From a virus: a DNA stretch of 64,000 bases. Where the stretch lies: the IMG/VR virus record IMGVR_UViG_3300044511_000013, positions 1 through 64,000 of that record; one strand, 5' to 3'. A program made the translations under genes and the position numbers. The notes under the pieces were generated by a model. It saw only the letters and a program-made list of their open reading frames with translations. It searched no databases and was not told where the DNA came from. The stretch's first letter is position 1, and the number at the start of each line of letters is the position of its first letter. Below, one piece after another: positions 31,954-39,623 of this stretch.

Positions 31954-34900
31954 GCGCTGCCTCCCGGTGCGAGTGTGGCGTCCAGGTCGGTCTCCAGCTC
32001 CTTCTCCAGGTACCAATGCCAGGAGTTCAGGCCGGTACTGACATGCCGCCACTTCCAGCCCTCCGGTGGAGGCGTCTTGGGGTGGAAGCCAGCAACCTTC
32101 TCGCTGGTGCTAGTGACGATCATCTCGTGCACCAGGCTCTTGTACGCCATCTTGAGCTTGTGGGCCACATTGAGCGGGCCTTGGAACACCGCCTTGTCGT
32201 ACTCGTTTAGCGCATACCCCATCGTGATGGCCGCCTGGGCTTCTACGGAATCGGAGGACCAGCCGCCCGTCTCGGTGAAGTGCTCCGAGGCTACCAAGGC
32301 CGGGGGCAGCAGAGCTTTCGTGGCAGGGATGCGCTCCAGGTACCACTGGTTCTGGACTATGCCGCTGCCGAGGTACCGCCACCTCCAGCCCTTCGGTGTC
32401 GCCACCTTGGTCAGATCGGGTCCGGCTGTGGTCCAGGAGGCGTGAAGTTCGTTGTAGGCATTCCACGCCGCCGCCAGCGTCATGCCCCAGTTGTCGTAGA
32501 GGTAGTTGGGGTCGACGGACCAGGCATCCGATGCCGTGTCCCATGAGCTGTAGCCGAACGTGGCCGCCGCTTTCGCCTTGGCCCCCCCGACCTTCCATCC
32601 TGACTGGGTGAGCTGACCGGTCAATGTGAGGTAGTGCGGAAGTTCGTGGGGCTTCGCAGCGCTCGGACCACTGGGATCGGGCTTCTCGGCAACCGGCCCG
32701 TCGGGGTCGTAGTCGAGGAACCACTGCCTCGCCACCAGGCCCGTACCGATGTGACGCCACGCCCAGCCTTTCGGCGTGACGAGCTGGGCAACGGCGTCTT
32801 GCTTGATCCAGCCGCCCGGCGAGTCCTCCGAGAGGTTCGTCATGGCGGTGTAGGCATCTGCAATCTCATTCGGGCTCACGTTTCCGCTCCCGTCCAGCGG
32901 TGCGTTGGGCGTGAACACCTCACTCCAGTCGGCCCAGCCGAGCGTGATCGCAGCCTTGTCCTCGTCCTCGATGGTGTGAAGCCAACCGATCTCGTCCGGG
33001 TAATCCACGTCGTCTGCCACCCACTGCCAGGCACCCGATTCGGTGATCCACTTGGGCACCTTGTCGGCAGGACCTGGCAGAAGCTGAGGATGGTCGGGTT
33101 GATCGGGTTGATCTATCGGAACCGGGTTCTCGGTGGCGATCTTGAGCCCGTAGTTATACGCCATGGCTCTGTGGGCATCTCCCGCCATGACCGACCAAGC
33201 AAACCCCGGTGGGGCGATCGGCAAGGGGTTCCCGGCCACGACGGCAACGGGGTGCACGAACTCCCCCTCCACTGTGCTGCCGTCGCCCCAGGTGATCCAG
33301 CTCCCGGCAACCGGTTGGCTCAGAGTGCTGCCGTAGCCCTCCTGGTAGTAGCTACTCACGAAGTCTTTGTGGACTTCGGAGAACTGGTTGGCGAACTCGG
33401 CGATGCTCTTGGGCGGCGAGTACGTCTTCCCGTTCCACTCGATCCCCAGCTCCTGAGCCAGCGGCTTCTCCGGGGCCTCCGGGGTCTCGGTCGAAGCCGC
33501 CAGCGCCGCTCCCATCACCGTGTCGGGGTCGGCCAACCGCTCGGGTATCTTCTGCGCCAGCCACTTGCTGTGGGAGATGTAGGGCTTGCTGGAGGTGGGC
33601 AAGGCCACGAACTCAGGACTGGTGGTCTGGACCGTGCGCCCAGGACCGGTCGAGAGGTTCGTGGGCACCAGCACCCAGTCTTGCGGCATCGCCCGGTAGT
33701 CGTCCAATGAGGCCCATTCGGTCCTGGCCCACTTGTACCCCTCGGGCGGATCGAAGTCGTACGGGTGGCCCAAGGTGTCCAGCTCGGTCGGGTGGATCAC
33801 AAAGTCGGTCCCCGGATAGGTCAAGGTGGACGCAGGCAGGTCGACTCCGGGCTTCAGGTCGGGCTTCTGAATCCACATCTTGGTACCCAACTCGTAGGTC
33901 TTGGGGACCTTGAGCTGCCATCGCATTCCTTGCACCGGCAGCAGGTTCGGTATGTCACTGCTGCACTGCTGCCACCTGTTGTCGGCGACCAGCTCGGGGT
34001 TGCGAGCCACGCCCTTCTCGGCCTGGGACCACGCTGGCGCACGGATACCCGAGGAGAGAAGGGGCCTGCTGGCCAAGCGGCTGGCCTGCGCCTCCACCGC
34101 CGACGATTGGGTCACGCCCTTGAAGGGGTCGATCACACCGACCTGGCGGATGTCGACAACCCACGCACCTGAGAACTCGCTGTTCGAGTCGTGCCTCGGC
34201 GTGATCGCAGTGACCTCGTAGCGACCGCCCGTGGCCCACTCGTGTTCGGAGACGAATGCGGGGGACTGGCCGACATCCTTCCAGTGCTGATTGAACTTGA
34301 ACGCCTTGGCTCCCGGAGCCAGCCGGAAGATGATCGAGTGCGGGTTGTTGCCCGCATAGCTACGAGCCATGGACTTCGATGTCGTGAAGCCCCAGGCAGG
34401 CACGTCGATGACCGCACCGGGAAACAGGTTGGCCTTCTCCCGGAGCGTGTCGAGGTCGGTCACGTCCCCGATCTTCAGCTTGGCCTTGCCCCGGTACAAC
34501 GGCTGCGTCGTCGGAGCGCTCACCTTGATCCGCTCCAGCATGGCCAAGGCCGGGGCCAGGTCAACCTGGTCGTACCTGAACTGGCGTACGACCGGCTTGT
34601 AGCCGGTGACCGCCTCGATGGCCTTGCGGATGGCGGTCGGGCTGCCTTGCCAACTGTGGATGGCGTAGTCGAGTGCCTTCCCTTCCGACCCGCCCCACTG
34701 CGTCTCTTGCAGCAACGCCCGGTACTGCCCCAGGCTGAGCGGCATCCCGGTCTTGTGGCTGGGGCCGTAGACCTTGAGCTTCTTAGCGGCCGCCTTCTTG
34801 GCTGCCTTCTTGGCAGTGGCCGCCCACTGGGTGAGCATGTTGCCGTCATCGAGCTGATCCCGGCCACCTCGTGAAGGCACCTTGACGTACTGATTGCCCC

Positions 34901-34958
34901 GGAACGGGTGTCCTTCGTAGTCGCCCTTCTCGAACTCGACGACCTCGGTCAGTTCCAC
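31950..34958 (-). CDS. Tagged ADP-ribosyltransferase with Trp-rich C-terminal repeats
   Basis: 1002 residues. The tag is at 11-27, next to the N-terminus. A Lys/Ala helix (43-62) precedes an R-S-E class ADP-ribosyltransferase at about 75-260: PLYRG (Arg156), WGFTTSKSMARSYAG (Thr-Thr-Ser 192-194) and SEHEW (Glu238, Glu240) supply the three NAD-binding/catalytic blocks. The 740-residue rest has repeated modules with TPKGWAWRHIGTGLVARQW, TPKGWRWRYLGSGIVQNQW and PPEGWKWRHVSTGL, each followed by about 60-90 residues. By analogy with T4 Alt, it could modify host RNA polymerase or other proteins after ejection; the target is unknown. Start GTG 34958. Confidence 0.85.
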   Translation of the reverse strand: MELTEVVEFEKGDYEGHPFRGNQYVKVPSRGGRDQLDDGNMLTQWAATAKKAAKKAAAKKLKVYGPSHKTGMPLSLGQYRALLQETQWGGSEGKALDYAIHSWQGSPTAIRKAIEAVTGYKPVVRQFRYDQVDLAPALAMLERIKVSAPTTQPLYRGKAKLKIGDVTDLDTLREKANLFPGAVIDVPAWGFTTSKSMARSYAGNNPHSIIFRLAPGAKAFKFNQHWKDVGQSPAFVSEHEWATGGRYEVTAITPRHDSNSEFSGAWVVDIRQVGVIDPFKGVTQSSAVEAQASRLASRPLLSSGIRAPAWSQAEKGVARNPELVADNRWQQCSSDIPNLLPVQGMRWQLKVPKTYELGTKMWIQKPDLKPGVDLPASTLTYPGTDFVIHPTELDTLGHPYDFDPPEGYKWARTEWASLDDYRAMPQDWVLVPTNLSTGPGRTVQTTSPEFVALPTSSKPYISHSKWLAQKIPERLADPDTVMGAALAASTETPEAPEKPLAQELGIEWNGKTYSPPKSIAEFANQFSEVHKDFVSSYYQEGYGSTLSQPVAGSWITWGDGSTVEGEFVHPVAVVAGNPLPIAPPGFAWSVMAGDAHRAMAYNYGLKIATENPVPIDQPDQPDHPQLLPGPADKVPKWITESGAWQWVADDVDYPDEIGWLHTIEDEDKAAITLGWADWSEVFTPNAPLDGSGNVSPNEIADAYTAMTNLSEDSPGGWIKQDAVAQLVTPKGWAWRHIGTGLVARQWFLDYDPDGPVAEKPDPSGPSAAKPHELPHYLTLTGQLTQSGWKVGGAKAKAAATFGYSSWDTASDAWSVDPNYLYDNWGMTLAAAWNAYNELHASWTTAGPDLTKVATPKGWRWRYLGSGIVQNQWYLERIPATKALLPPALVASEHFTETGGWSSDSVEAQAAITMGYALNEYDKAVFQGPLNVAHKLKMAYKSLVHEMIVTSTSEKVAGFHPKTPPPEGWKWRHVSTGLNSWHWYLEKELETDLDATLAPGGSA

Positions 34959-34962
34959 CAGG

Positions 34963-36972
34963 TCATTCTGGCAGGAGCCGGTCCCGAAGTGACGCTCTGC
35001 GCTCGGCGTCCTCGACGGTCTCGTCGTCCAGTGCAGGGTCGTGCGGATACCCGGAACAGGACTGCTCGAACTCGACGATGGCGATGATCTTCGGCTTCTC
35101 AGCCTTGGTCACGGGGGCATCGTGCTCGGCCATGGCCACCACCTTCGTCACCATGTTCATCATGTACGGGTTGAGCTTGCGTTCCTTGCCCTTGGTGACC
35201 TTGTACTTGTCGGCGTACATGTAGGCGAAGGTCTCGGCGAAGTGCTCCGCCCCGGAATCCTTGGCGTACTCGCTTGGGGTCGGGGCTGAATGAGCACCGG
35301 GGAACCCCAGCGACTGGTCGAGGCCCTCGTGCAGCACCGTGCCGTTGAACTGCCACAGCTCTCCGGCCTCGGGCAGCTTGAGGTTCTCGGTCAGCCACCG
35401 CTGCCTGGCTCGGTTGTAGATGGCGTGCCCCATCTCATGCAAGAGGATGCCCGACAACCCCGAGTCGGTGGCCAGCCAACCCGTCTTCATGCTCTGGTCG
35501 CTGGAGGCCGGGGAGTGCTGTGAATTGAGCCCGATCCCGTGCACAAAGCGGTACTTGGAGTCGGCTTGCTGAGCTATGCCCATCGTGGTCGCCCCGCCAC
35601 ATTCTGCGCCGAGAGTGGCGTTGTACTCCCCGAGCCGGAAGGCATCGAGGCCCCGGAGCGTCTCGGGGAAGTCCTGAGCGACCTTGCGCAGTGTCTTGGC
35701 CATCGCCTCGATGTCGGCTTCAGTGACCCCTTCGGTGGCCCCGGTCACTTGCCACCCAGGAGGCCATTTGGAGGGATCGGATTTGAGCTGAACCTTGGCG
35801 TTGGGCATGTAGCGCTGGAACTCCTGCGTCAGGCGTTTCGTCGTCGGTGAGTCGCCGCCGCTCACGTGATCAAAGAACAACTGGTTGACGTACTTCGGGT
35901 GCTTGGCCGTCTGGTGGAAGCCATGGACCCCCGGCATCGGGTTGTTCCCGGCGCTCGGCACCTTGATGTACTGGTTGCCTCTGAAGGGGTGACCGGGGTA
36001 GTCGCCCTTGATGAGCCACTCGGACGGCTTGGTCTTGCGTGCCCGCCGCCGTGCCCGCTCTGCGATGAAGTTCTCCCGCCAGGCATCGAGCGACTCTCGG
36101 GCTCGGTCCTCGGCCTCCCGCCGTTGTTCCTGGTAGGTCTTCTGGCGTGGCTTCCGCCGTCTGCCGAACAACGGGTCGATGTCCCAGTTGGGTCCCAAGC
36201 CCATCGACGGCACCTTGAGCTGCCGTGACTCCAGCACCATGCGCCAGCGTGATGCGTTCGATGGGCTGATCCCGGCCTTGAGCCAAGCCCGCTCCACCTC
36301 GTCCACGTCGACATCGAGTATCCGCCTCAGCGAACTGAGTGCCTGATCGTCGGTCATCCGGCCGTACATGAGCTTGCCTTGATTGGACGTGCGCATCGTC
36401 TCGGGCTCAACCCACGGCCCGATGCTGAAGCTGTCCTTGGTACCGCCCATCGCCCGGAAGGCCATCGCCCCACCGGACTCGATGCGCACCGGCATCCCGG
36501 CCTCGTCCACGAGCGTGTTGTCTTGCTCCAGCCCGTGCACGTCCCAGTGCGAGAGCCAAGCGTCGATCCCGAAGTCCCGAGCGGCCCGCTCCTGGAGCGT
36601 GGCGTTGCTGGCCCACTCGGAGGCGCTCGCCTGGCGGAGTCCCTCGATCTTCTTGCTGATGATGACCGGACGGCCCGAGTCGTCGTGGTCGAACCTCGTC
36701 AGAGGGAAGTGCACCCCCGCCATGCGGTAGACGATGCCCCCGGCGATCTCATTCTGCACGTGGTCTTCGCTCTTGCCCGGCTTGACCAGGTAGCGCTGGC
36801 CCTCGGCGTCCTCGTACCACTGGCCGCCTTGGCTGCCGAGCGGACCCTTGACCTTTTTCATCCGCTTGATCGTGTCGTAGCCGGGAATGCCGCCCGTGTG
36901 CTGATTGCCACGGAACGGGTGCCCCTCGGCTTCGCCCTTGAGCAACCGGTAGCGCAGGCCAACCCTTGTCAT
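34963..36972 (-). CDS. Tagged kinase-like domain fused to HExGH metallopeptidase
   Basis: 669 residues; ATG 36972 overlaps the MuF gene stop. Tag copy one is at 12-28. Residues 45-215 resemble a HipA/PI-kinase-like fold: GGQWYEDAEGQRYLVKPG, HVQNEIAGGIVYRMAG, then HWDVHGLEQDNTLVDEAG and VRIESGGAMAFRA; the usual metal-binding Asp before the glycines is Glu165. Tag copy two is at 322-342. Residues 355-625 are a metallopeptidase with LLHEMGHAIYNRA (zinc His512, His516, catalytic Glu513) and AEHFAETFAYMYADKY (Glu576 or Glu580 as third ligand), paralogous to the MuF gene's domain. Ends LRDRLLPE. Confidence 0.83.
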   Translation of the reverse strand: MTRVGLRYRLLKGEAEGHPFRGNQHTGGIPGYDTIKRMKKVKGPLGSQGGQWYEDAEGQRYLVKPGKSEDHVQNEIAGGIVYRMAGVHFPLTRFDHDDSGRPVIISKKIEGLRQASASEWASNATLQERAARDFGIDAWLSHWDVHGLEQDNTLVDEAGMPVRIESGGAMAFRAMGGTKDSFSIGPWVEPETMRTSNQGKLMYGRMTDDQALSSLRRILDVDVDEVERAWLKAGISPSNASRWRMVLESRQLKVPSMGLGPNWDIDPLFGRRRKPRQKTYQEQRREAEDRARESLDAWRENFIAERARRRARKTKPSEWLIKGDYPGHPFRGNQYIKVPSAGNNPMPGVHGFHQTAKHPKYVNQLFFDHVSGGDSPTTKRLTQEFQRYMPNAKVQLKSDPSKWPPGWQVTGATEGVTEADIEAMAKTLRKVAQDFPETLRGLDAFRLGEYNATLGAECGGATTMGIAQQADSKYRFVHGIGLNSQHSPASSDQSMKTGWLATDSGLSGILLHEMGHAIYNRARQRWLTENLKLPEAGELWQFNGTVLHEGLDQSLGFPGAHSAPTPSEYAKDSGAEHFAETFAYMYADKYKVTKGKERKLNPYMMNMVTKVVAMAEHDAPVTKAEKPKIIAIVEFEQSCSGYPHDPALDDETVEDAERRASLRDRLLPE

Positions 36973-39620
36973 GTGCCGACCTCCAGCAAGCGGCTGCGCA
37001 GGTCCGTTCGGGCCTTGGCAACCCACCACTCGCCCGGCTTGTCCAACTCCACCACGGCATCGACAAGCTCGAATGGGATGGGCTGCCGGTTCTTGGCGTA
37101 CTCGTCGGTGGCGAAGTACCACTCGGCGTTGGGATCGACTTTGATGCGCACGATCACAGCATCGGTCGCCTTCGTCTTCTCCATCGGGAAGTAGAAGGCC
37201 CCGGTGCTCCGGGTCGAAGCCACCGTACCCTCGTTGCCGATGTTCTCCTCGCCCTTGGTCTGAATGAAGCCACGGGCCTGGGCCTCGTCGTACTCCCGCC
37301 GATCCATCACTCTGAACACGTGCTGAAGCTGCCGGGGAGGCCCGACCTTGACGAACGGCCTTAGGCCGTAACCCGGTCGCATCTCGCTCTGGTCGTAATC
37401 GGCGACGGTCTTGTCCATGGGCATCGGTGTCCAGTACTGGTACTCCAAGCCCATGCGGCCGACGATGTGGCCCTCGTCATCCCAGGCCACGACCATCCTG
37501 GCCTCGATCTCACCTTCCTTGAGGTGAACGCCGCCGCCCACCTTGTTGGGTGCGTACCGCTCCGGGTAGAACCGCTTGGGGTCTTGGAGCAACTTGGCCT
37601 CGTCGGTGAGGATGGCGTCCCAGGCCGCCGAGGTATTGCCTCCCGGCACGCTGATCTTTTTCGGCTGGTGGACGGCCGTCGGTTGGCTCCGGCTGCCCAC
37701 CTTGACGTACTGGTTGCCCCGGAAGGGGTGGCCCTCGAAGTCGCCCTTCTCGATGAGCGCAGGATCGGCCGGGTACCCGGAACAAGACTGCTGAACCTCG
37801 ATGATGGCCCCGATCTCCAGCTCGCTCTTGACAACCTTGTCGTACCGGAGAGGTGCGTCGTGCTCGGCCAAGGCGACCACCTCGGTCACGAAGCTCACCA
37901 TGTCCGGGTTGAGCTGACGGTCCTTGCCCTTCCTGACGCCGTACTTGTCGGCGAACATGTACGCAAACGTCTCGGCGAAGTGCTCATCGAAGTGCTCTTT
38001 GGCGTACCGACTCGGGTAGACGGGCGACCAGAGGTTGTCGACTCCCATCACCCACCGGAACGTGGTGTTGGTAACGAGACCCTCGAACTGGAAGCGGTCC
38101 CCCGGTTCCCTCGGCTTCGTGAACCCGTTGGTGAGCCAGCCGTGCTTGGCCCGGTTGTACACAGCGTGCCCCATCTCGTGCAGGAACGTGCCCGAGAGCC
38201 CCGAGTCGGTGGTGAGGTAACCCGAGTCCACGCTCGCATCGTGAAGGCTGGGCTTGGACGCTGCATTGAACCCGATCCCGTGGATGAAACGGACCTTGGT
38301 GGAGTTGGCAAGTTGAGCGATGGCGAACGTCGTAGCCCCACCAGCCGTCTCGCCAAGCTCGCCGCCGTAGTACCCGAAACGAAATGCGTCGAGTCCCCGC
38401 AATGTCTCGGGAAAGTCCTGAGCAACCTTGCGCACCGTCTTGGCCAGCGCCTCGATGTCTGCCTCGGAGACTCCTCGGCCGGGGTCCCCCGGCATGAGCG
38501 AGACCTTGGCATTCGGCATGTAGCGCCGGAACTCCTTCTCCAGACGGTCCATCGTCGGCGTGATAGGGGGGATCGGGTCGCTGATGAACACGTGCGATAG
38601 GTACGCCGAAACCGGATGGTCCTGATAGCCCAACTGCCTTGCCGGGTCCGGTGTCCCGGCACTGGGCACCTTGACGTATTGGTTCCCACGGAAGGGATGA
38701 CCTGGGTAGTCGCCCTTCTGTAGCTCCTCGATGAAGCTGGCGGCTGCCGGTGCGAACACGAGCCCCATCGTGCAGCGGCACTGGGGGTGCGCAGCCGGTC
38801 GCTCGAACACGCCGTACTTGCCCTCGAAGCTCTTGCCGATCGCCGCCAGCCTGCCGTGCAGGTCGGCGCATATCTCGCAGCGCTTCTCGTCCTTGGCGGT
38901 GATCCACACCCGCTTCGTGAACTCGGGGTCGGGGTCGATCATCCCGGCGTCCACTCCCGCTACCCAAGCGTCATCGAGACCGAGGTTCTGAGCGTGCATG
39001 ATCTCGGTCCTGGCGATGTTCCACGCCCGGTAGGTGCGGAGCCGTGTCGAGTAGGCCGCCACCTGAGCCCGGCGTGCCGCAGTGTTGACGCCCCGCTTGC
39101 GCAGCCCGGCATCGAAGTTGGCGACCGCCTGAGCGTGCTGGGGGAGCAACCCCACGAGACGCCGGATGAGCGGCACGGCGTCGTCGATGGCCCCGCCGCC
39201 CCGGACGATCGTGTCGAGGACCTGGCGAATAGACTCCTGGGTCGGCGATGTCGTCGCCACCAACCGGTGCGAAAGCTGCGACATGGACTCAACCGCCCAC
39301 GGGTTCGTGGCGTTGAAGGTCAACTTGGCCGGAACCATCGCCGAGACAGCCGCAGAGCCCGCCTGAGCGGCGTGGAGGTACGCCTGGGCCACCAGAGCCC
39401 GGATTTGCTCCAGGTCCAGCCACAGGCCCTCTAGCGCTGAGGCACTGGGATAGACGCCCCGCTCCATCTCGGTGAGGACCTTGCGCAGCGCATCGGAGCG
39501 ATTGAGCCGCCCCACTGAGCGCAGGAAGGCACGGGCGATCTGAGGCTCAAGCTGATTCGAGACGAGCCGCAGCACCCCCGCCAGCCTGGCCCCGTCGATC
39601 TGGACGTTGGCACCGGCCAC
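36969..39620 (-). CDS. MuF-like head morphogenesis protein fused to metallopeptidase and a third, ART-like domain
   Basis: 883 residues. Residues 150-290 are a Phage_Mu_F domain (ARTEIMHAQNLG, KRVWITAKDEKRCEICADLHG, AAHPQCRCTMGLV with Cys248, Cys251, Cys281 and Cys283), which binds portal inside the head. Tag one (302-322) leads to a metallopeptidase domain with FLHEMGHAVYNRA (His481, Glu482, His485) and DEHFAETFAYMFADKY. Tag two (625-641) leads to a C-terminal domain with VFRVMDRREYDEAQARGF, GTVASTRSTGAFYF and a PIPFELVDAV strand, resembling small ADP-ribosyltransferase-like folds. Ends LRSRLLEVGT. Start GTG 39620, 4 bases after the portal-side gene's neighbour. MuF plus enzyme fusions are known as phage-borne toxins. 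Confidence 0.85.
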   Translation of the reverse strand: MAGANVQIDGARLAGVLRLVSNQLEPQIARAFLRSVGRLNRSDALRKVLTEMERGVYPSASALEGLWLDLEQIRALVAQAYLHAAQAGSAAVSAMVPAKLTFNATNPWAVESMSQLSHRLVATTSPTQESIRQVLDTIVRGGGAIDDAVPLIRRLVGLLPQHAQAVANFDAGLRKRGVNTAARRAQVAAYSTRLRTYRAWNIARTEIMHAQNLGLDDAWVAGVDAGMIDPDPEFTKRVWITAKDEKRCEICADLHGRLAAIGKSFEGKYGVFERPAAHPQCRCTMGLVFAPAAASFIEELQKGDYPGHPFRGNQYVKVPSAGTPDPARQLGYQDHPVSAYLSHVFISDPIPPITPTMDRLEKEFRRYMPNAKVSLMPGDPGRGVSEADIEALAKTVRKVAQDFPETLRGLDAFRFGYYGGELGETAGGATTFAIAQLANSTKVRFIHGIGFNAASKPSLHDASVDSGYLTTDSGLSGTFLHEMGHAVYNRAKHGWLTNGFTKPREPGDRFQFEGLVTNTTFRWVMGVDNLWSPVYPSRYAKEHFDEHFAETFAYMFADKYGVRKGKDRQLNPDMVSFVTEVVALAEHDAPLRYDKVVKSELEIGAIIEVQQSCSGYPADPALIEKGDFEGHPFRGNQYVKVGSRSQPTAVHQPKKISVPGGNTSAAWDAILTDEAKLLQDPKRFYPERYAPNKVGGGVHLKEGEIEARMVVAWDDEGHIVGRMGLEYQYWTPMPMDKTVADYDQSEMRPGYGLRPFVKVGPPRQLQHVFRVMDRREYDEAQARGFIQTKGEENIGNEGTVASTRSTGAFYFPMEKTKATDAVIVRIKVDPNAEWYFATDEYAKNRQPIPFELVDAVVELDKPGEWWVAKARTDLRSRLLEVGT

Positions 39621-39623
39621 GGG

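Larger units (their letters stand above)
27738..38717 (-). repeat. Ten dispersed copies of the GHPFRGNQ peptide tag in seven head genes
   Basis: Protein-level repeat KGD[FY]xGHPFRGNQYVKV or the shorter KGExxGH[PK]FRGNQHTGG. Copies lie at 27738-27773, 27807-27857, 29262-29312, 30485-30547, 31816-31866, 34866-34928, 35947-36009, 36889-36939, 37698-37748 and 38655-38717. It sits at an N-terminus or between domains, often followed by VPSxG. The DNA copies differ at many third positions, so the peptide, not the DNA, is conserved. Confidence 0.93.
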
